Below, in pieces: positions 56,501 to 64,000 of a stretch of 64,000 nt of DNA. Where the stretch lies: assembly GCA_022414725.1 (NCBI GenBank), contig CM039462.1, positions 79,001,421 to 79,065,420 of the forward strand, given 5' to 3'. Below the pieces are notes generated by a model that was not told where the DNA came from, searched no databases, and was given only the letters and a program-made list of their open reading frames with translations. A program made the translations under genes and the position numbers. Position 1 is the stretch's first letter. Every line of letters starts with the position of its first letter. The DNA is from Microglena sp. YARC (lineage: Eukaryota > Chlorophyta > Chlorophyceae > Chlamydomonadales > Chlamydomonadaceae).

Positions 56501-59500
56501 CTATCAGCTATAAGACAGTTTTACTTGATCCTCTATCAGTACAAAGCAGTATACGGCTGTACAAAAAGTCGAATGAACAAAGTTAAGTATGTGCCCAAGG
56601 TCCTTATATGAGTACAAGGCAGTACAAGGCTGTATAACAAGCAGAATGAACAAAGCGGGTATGTGCCCAAGGTCCTTGTACAGTGCCAAAGTAATACAAG
56701 CTGCACATGAGCATAAATATAAAGTTAGATATGTGCCCAAGGTCCTTGTTTAGTACAAGGTCAAAACTGTAAACAAGTGCGCCAAGCTAGAAGCGCACAA
56801 ACACAAGCAAATGTGCGCCCAAGAGGTCTTGTATAAAACAATAGTAAGGCGTTCAAGCTATACAACAAGCATAAATGAAAAAAAGAATCGTAGGTATCAC
56901 AGGCTCTTGGTATATAAACAGGAGTATAACAAGGGCAGTATTAAGGCCTGTATAAAAAGCAGCGGTAACGAACAAAGTAATAAAAGCAGCACAATGAGCA
57001 CATGATTTTATAGAGGCGGTCAAGGCATTGTAATCAAGTACACAAGGCGGTACCAAGCAGCGTATACGAATGTATGCGCCCAAGGTCAAGGTGCTATCAG
57101 GTATCATATAAGGTAGTACAGTAAAATTAATAGCAAGTGGGGTATATGCCAAAGGTCCTTGTATCAAGGTCTTGTATAAGGAGTTCAAGGCTGTACAACA
57201 AGCATAATGAATAAGCAGTAGGGCACGCAGGGCTCTTGTATCAGTACAAGGCAGTACAAGACGGGTACAACAAGTAAATGAATCAAGTAGGTATGCGTCC
57301 AAGGTTCTTCCATCAGTATAAGGCAGTACAGGGCTGTACAACAAGCATAAGAACTAAAGCAAGTATGTGCTCAAGGTTCTTCTATCAGTATAAGACAGTT
57401 TTTATGATCCTCTTATCAGTACAAAGCAGTATACGCTGTCAATACAAGTCGAATGAACAAAGTTATTATGTGCCCAAGGTCCTTATATGAGTACAAGGCA
57501 GTACAAGGCTGTATAACAAGCAGAATGAACAAAGCGGGTATGTGCCCAAGGTCTTTTACAGGTGCAAAGGTAATATTGCAAGGGTCTGCACAATGAGCAT
57601 AATGATTAAAGTAGATATGTGCCCAAGGTCCTTGTTTTAGTACAAGGTCAAATAAACTGTACAACAATTAGAACGCACAAAGCAAATGTGCGCCCAAGGT
57701 CCTTGTATCAATATAAGGCGGTTCAAGGCTATACAACAAGCATAATGAATAACGTAGGTATACACAAGGCTCTTGTATCAGTACAAGGTAGTACAAGGCA
57801 GTATAAGGCTGTATAAAAAGCAGAACGAACAAAGCAGGTATGTGCCCAAGGCTCTTGTATCAGTACAAGGCGGTACAAGGCTTTACAACATGTAAAACAA
57901 ACCAAGTATGTATGCGCCAAGTTCTCTATCAGTATAAGGTAGTACAGTAAAATGAATCAAGTGGGTATGTGCCCAAGGTCCTTGTATCAATATAAGGCAG
58001 TTCAAGGCTGTACAACAAGCATAATGAATAAAGTAGGTATACGCAAGGCTCTTGTATCAGTACAAGGTGGTACAAGGCTTTACAACAAGTAAAACGAACC
58101 AAGTAGGTATGCGCCCAAGGTTCTTCTATCAGTATGGGTAGTACAGTAAAATGAATCAAGTGGGTATATGCCCAAGGTCCTTGTATCAATATAAGGCAGT
58201 TCAAGGCTGTACAACAAGCATAATGAATAACGTAGGTATACGCAAGGCTTTTGTATCAGTACAAGGCAGTACAAGACTGTATAACAAGTTAATTGAATCA
58301 AGTAGGTATGCATCCAAGGTTCTTCTATCAGTATAAGGCAGTACAGGGCTGTACAATAAGCATAAGAACTAAAGCAAGTATGTGCCCAAGGTTCTTCTAT
58401 CAGTATAAGACAGTTTTTATTATCCTCGTATCAGTACAAAGCAGTATACGGCTGTATATAACAATAAGTCGAATGAACAAAGTTAAGTATGTGCCAAGGT
58501 CCTTATATGAGTACAAGGCAGTACAAGGCTGTATAACAAGCAGAATGAACAAAGCGGGTATGTGCCAAGGTCCTTGTTACAGTGCAAGGTAAAAAATAAA
58601 GCTGTACAAACAAGTAGAAACGCACAAAGCAAGTGTGCGAAGGTGCTTGTATCAATATAAGGCGGTTCAAGGCTATAAACAAGCATAATGAAACCAAAGC
58701 AGGTACAGTCTGCCAAAACAAACAAGCAGGTATGTGCCTTTATATGAGTACAAGGCAGTACAAGGCTGTATAACAAGCATAAGATTCAAAAGCAGGTGTG
58801 ATTTTGCCCAAGTTCCTCGTATCAGTACAAGGCAGTACAAGGCTGTACAATAAGCATAAGTAAACAAAGCAAGTATGCGTCCAAGTCCTTGTATCAGTAC
58901 AATGATACAACGACTTCAAGGCTACAACAAGTAAAATGAACCAAATAGTATGCGTCCAAGGTTCTTCCATCAGTATAAGGCAGTACAGGCTGTACAAACA
59001 AGCATAAAAACTAAAGCAAGTATGTGCTCAAGGTTCTTCTATCAGTATAAGACAGTTTTTATGATCCTCGTATCAGTAAGTATACGGCTGTTCAACAAGT
59101 CGAATGAACAAAGTAAGTATGTGCCCAAGGTTCTTATATGAGTACAAGGCAGTACAAGGCTGTATAACAAGCAGAATGAACAAAGCGGGTATGTGCCCAA
59201 GGTCCTTGTTACAGTGCAAGGTAATACAAGGCTGCACAATGAGCATAACGAATAAAGTAGATATGTGCCCAAGGTCCTTGTTTTAGTACAAGGTAAAATA
59301 AAGCTGTACAACAAGTAGAACGCACAAAGCAAGTGTGCGCCCAATGTCCTTGTATCAATATAAGGCGGTTCAAAGCTATACAACAAGCATAATGAATAAC
59401 GTAGGTATACACAAGGCTTTTATATCAGTACAAGGTAGTACAAGGCAGTATAAGGCTGTATAACAAGCAGAACGAACAAAGCAGGTATGTGCCCAAGGCT

Positions 59501-62500
59501 CTTGTATCAGCACAAGGCGGTACAAGGCTTTACTACAAGTAAAACAAACCAAGTATGTATGCGCCCATAGTTCTTCTATCAGTATAAGGTAGTACAGTAA
59601 AATGAATCAAGTGGGTATGTGCCCAAGGTCCTTGTATCAATATAAGGCAGTTCAAGGCTGTACAACAAGCATAATGAATAAAGTAGGTATACGCAAGGCT
59701 CTTGTATCAGTACAAGGCGGTACAAGGCTTTACAACAAGTAAAACGAACCAAGTAGGTATGCGCCCAAGGTTCTCTATCAGTATAAGGTAGTACAGTAAA
59801 ATGAATCAAGTGGGTATATGCCCAAGGTCCTTGTATCAATATAAGGCAGTTCAAGGCTGTACAACAAGCATAATGAATAAGGTATACGCAAGGCTTTGTA
59901 TCAGTACAAGGCAGTACAAGACTGTATAACAAGTTAATTGAATCAAGTAGGTATGCATCAAGTTCTTCTATCAGTATAAGGCAGTACAGGCTGTACAATA
60001 AGCATAAGAACTAAAGCAAGTATGTGCCCAAGGTTCTTCTATCAGTATAAGACAGTTTTTATTATCCTCGTATCAGTACAAAGCAGTATACGGCTGTACA
60101 AGTCGAATGAACAAATAATATGTGCCCAAGGTCCTTATATGAGTACAAGCAGTACAAGGCTGTTATAACAAGCAGAATGAACAAAGCGGATATGTGCCCA
60201 AGGTCCTTGTATTAGTACAAGGTAAAATAAACTGCTGTACAACAAGTAGAACGCACAAAGCAAAGTGTGCCCCAAGGTGCTTGTATCAGTATAAGCAGTT
60301 CAAGCTGTTATAACAAGCAGAATGAACAAAAGCAGGTATGTGCCCAAGGTCCTTATATGAGTACAAGTACAAGGCTGATAACAAGCATAAGATTCAAAGC
60401 AGGTGTGATTTTAAGTTCCTCGTATCAGTACAGCAGTACAAGACTGTACAATAAGCATAAGGAACAAAAGGTATGCGTCCAAGGTCCTTGTATCAGTACA
60501 AGCAAGACGGCTTTACAACAAGTAAAATGAACCAAATAGTATGCGTCCAAGGTTCTTCCATCAGTATAAGGCAGTACAGGGCTGTACAACAAGCATAAGA
60601 ACTAAAGCAAGTATGTGCTCAAGGTTCTTCTATCAGTATAAGACAGTTTTTATGATCCTCGTATCAGTAAGTATACGGCTGTTCAACAAGTCGAATGAAC
60701 AAAGTAAGTATGTGCCCAAGTTCCTTATATGAGTACAAGGCAGTACAAGGCTGTATAACAAGCAGAATGAACAAAGCGGGTATGTGCCCAAGGTCCTTGT
60801 TACAGTGCAAGGTAATACAAGGCTGCACAATGAGCATAATGAATAAAGTAGATATGTGCCCAAGGTCCTTGTTTTAGTACAAGGTAAAATAAAGCTGTAC
60901 AACAAGTAGAACGCACAAAGCAAGTGTGCGCCCAATGTCCTTGTATCAATATAAGGCGGTTCAAAGCTATACAACAAGCATAATGAATAACGTAGGTATA
61001 CACAAGGCTTTTATATCAGTACAAGGTAGTACAAGGCAGTATAAGGCTGTATAACAAGCAGAACGAACAAAGCAGGTATGTGCCCAAGGCTCTTGTATCA
61101 GTACAAGGCGGTACAAGGCTTTACTACAAGTAAAACAAACCAAGTATGTATGCGCCCAAAGTTCTTCTATCAGTATAAGGTAGTACAGTAAAATGAATCA
61201 AGTGGGTATGTGCCCAAGGTCCTTGTATCAATATAAGGCAGTTCAAGGCTGTACAACAAGCATAATGAATAAAGTAGGTATACGCAAGGCTCTTGTATCA
61301 GTACAAGGCGTACAAGGCTTTACAACAAGTAAAACGAACCAAGTAGGTATGCAAGGTTCTTCTATCAGTATAAGGTAGTACAGTAAAATGAATCAAGTGG
61401 GTATATGCCCAAGGTCCTTGTATCAATATAAGGCAGTTCAAGGCTGTACAACAAGCATAATGAATAACGTAGGTATACGCAAGGCTTTTGTATCAGTACA
61501 AGGCAGTACAAGACTGTATAACAAGTTAATTGAATCAAGTAGGTATGCATCCAAGGTTCTTCTATCAGTATAAGGCAGTACAGGGCTGTACAATAAGCAT
61601 AAGAACTAAAGCAAGTATGTGCCCAAGGTTCTTCTATCAGTATAAGACAGTTTTTATGATATCCTTTATCAGTACAAAGCAGTATACGGCTGTATAACAA
61701 GTCGAATGAACAAAGTAAGTATGTGCCCAAGATCCTTATATGAGTACAAGGCAGTACAAGGCTGTATAACAAGCAGAATGAACAAAGCGGGTATGTGCCC
61801 AAGGTCCTTGTTACAGTTAATACATAATATGTACAAGGTAAAATAAAGCTGTACAACAAGTAGAACGCACAAAGCAAATGTGCGCCCAAGGTCTTGTATC
61901 AATATAAGGCGGTTCAAGCTCAAGCATAATGAAAACGTAGTATACACAGGCTCTTGTATCAGTACATAGTACTATAAAAAGGCTGTATAACAAGCAGAAC
62001 GAACAAAGCAGTATGTGCCCAAGGCTCCTTATATCCAGTACAAGGCAGTACAAGGCTGATTAAACAACATAAGATTCAAATAACAGCAGGTGTGATTTTA
62101 AGTTCCTCGTATCAATACCAAGCAGTTACAAGGCTGTACAATAAGCATAATGAACAAGTAGCAAGCGTCAAGCTCCTTGTATCAGTACAGGCAGTGATAC
62201 ACAGACTGTACAACAAGTAAAATGAATCAAATAGTATGCGTCCAAGGTTCTTCCATCAGTATAAGGCAGTACAGGGCTGTACAACAAGCATAAGAACTAA
62301 AGCAAGTATGTGCTCAAGGTTCTTCTATCAGTATAAGACAGTTTTTATGATCCTCGTATCAGTAAGTATACGGCTGTTCAACAAGTCGAATGAACAAAGT
62401 AAGTATGTGCCCAAGGTTCTTATATGAGTACAAGGCAGTACAAGGCTGTATAAAAGCAGAATGAACAAAGCGGTATGTGCCCAAGGTCCTTGTTACAGTG

Positions 62501-64000
62501 CAAGGTAATACAAGGCTGCACAATGAGCATAATGAATTAAAGTAGATATGTGCCCAAGGTCCTTTTTTAGTACAAGGTAAAATAAAGCTGTACAACAATT
62601 AGAACGCACAAAGCAAATGTGCGCCCAAGGTCCTTGTATCAATATAAGGCGGTTCAAAGCTATACAACAAGCATAATGAATAACGTAGTATACACAAGCT
62701 TTTATAATCAGTACAAGGTAGTACAAGGCAGTATAAGGCTGTTTATAACAAGCAGAACGAAACAAAGCAGGTATGTGCCCAAGGCTCTTGTATCAGTACA
62801 AGGCGGTACAAGCTTTACTACAAGTAAAACGAACCAATATGGTATGCGCCCAAAGGTTCTTCTATCAGTATAAGGTAGTACAGTAAAATGAATCAAGTGG
62901 GGTATGTGCCCAAGGTCCTTGTATCAATATAAGGCAGTTCAAGGCTGTACAACAAGCATAATGAATAAAGTAGGTATACGCAAGGCTCTTGTATCAGTAC
63001 AAGGCGGTACAAGGCTTTACAACAAGTAAAACGAACCAAGTAGGTATGCGCCCAAGGTTCTTCTATCAGTATAAGGTAGTACAGTAAAATGAATCAAGTG
63101 GGTATATGCCCAAGGTCCTTGTATCAATATAAGGCAGTTCAAGGCTGTACAACAAGCATAATGAATAACGTAGGTATACGCAAGGCTTTTGTATCAGTAC
63201 AAGGCAGTACAAGACTGTATAACAAGTTAATTGAATCAAGTAGGTATGCATCCAAGGTTCTTCTATCAGTATAAGGCAGTACAGGGCTGTACAATAAGCA
63301 TAAGAACTAAAGCAAGTATGTGCCCAAGGTTCTTCTATCAGTATAAGACAGTTTTTATTATCCTCGTATCAGTACAAAGCAGTATACGGCTGTATACAAG
63401 TCGAATGAACAAAGTTAAGTATGTGCCCAAGGTCCTTATATGAGTACAAGGCAGTACAAGGCTGTATAACAAGCAGAATGAACAAAGCGGATATGTGCCA
63501 AGGTCCTTGTATTAGTACAAGGTAAAATAAAGCTGTACAACAAGTAGAACGCACAAAGCAAGTGTGCGCCCAAGGTGCTTGTATCAGTATAAGGCAGTTC
63601 AAGGCTGTATAACAAGCAGAATGAACAAAGCAGGTATGTGCCCAAGGTCCTTATATGAGTACAAGGCAGTACAAGGCTGATAACAAGCATAAGATTCAAA
63701 GCAGGTGTGATTTTAAGTTCCTCGTATCAGTACAAGGCAGTACAAGACTGTACAATAAGCATAAGGAACAAAGCAAGTATGCGTCCAAGGTCCTTGTATC
63801 AGTACAAGGTGATACACGGCTTTTACAACAAGTAAAATGAACCAAATAGTATGCGTCCAAGGTTCTTCCATCAGTATAAGGCAGTACAGGGCTGTACAAT
63901 AAAGCATAAGAACTAAAGCAAGTATGTGCTCAAGGTTCTTCTATCAGTATAAGACAGTTTTTATTATCCTCGTATCAGTACAAAGCAGTATACGGCTGTA
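53557..64000 (-). repeat. 72-bp satellite array, right block, reverse orientation
   Basis: The monomer now reads as the reverse complement (CCAAGGTCCTTGTATCAGTA, ACAAGCATAATGAAT). It is noisy from 53.6 to about 57.5 kb and regular afterwards. A variant with CAGTATACGGCTGTA recurs near 58441, 60086, 61680 and 63379, so the higher-order unit is about 1.6-1.7 kb (about 22-24 monomers). The array continues to the end of the window. Confidence 0.92.

Overview
The window is eukaryotic, most likely from an invertebrate animal. Coding sequence is split by introns with GT...AG borders, and the only recognisable protein is the Rep/helicase of a Helitron (rolling-circle transposon). No host gene, tRNA or rRNA was found. 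I cannot name the species.

Layout. 1-2338: GC-rich repeats, namely a 286-bp tandem duplication and the first copies of a composite macrosatellite (a hairpin-rich module of about 150 bp followed by arrays of a GAGACC-type minisatellite). 2339-27044: Helitron copy A, for which I reconstruct 11 exons from N-terminal Cys-rich region and 22-residue repeats (exon 1), through the HUH/two-tyrosine Rep domain (exons 3-6), to a PIF1-family helicase (exons 9-11). Its intron 1 is a 51-bp tandem array. Its intron 2 is 14.5 kb long and almost entirely a 72-bp satellite with higher-order structure. 27005-35850: more macrosatellite, a small foldback element (28033-28352), and Helitron copy B, a fragment that stops at the end of exon 1. 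35851-40310: Helitron copy C, a damaged copy of exons 1 and 2 in which a 397-bp exon-plus-intron segment is present four times in tandem. 40310-64000: the same 72-bp satellite, entered from copy C's intron 2 at the same point as in copy A. It is broken by exactly 1000 N (52557-53556), and its orientation is reversed after the gap.

How it fits together. Almost every non-catalytic part of this element is tandemly repeated: coding 66-bp units, intron 1, intron 2 and the flanks. The satellite begins at the same intron position in copies A and C, so it was inside the element before the copies separated. The element therefore appears to carry, and perhaps breed and spread, its own satellite DNA.

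Quality caution. Sequence near the N gap, at about 9.0-14.5 kb, and at about 33.0-35.4 kb has dense single-base indels typical of unpolished long-read consensus. Several frame breaks in the Helitron exons sit in short homopolymers and differ between copies, so some may be assembly errors rather than true decay.
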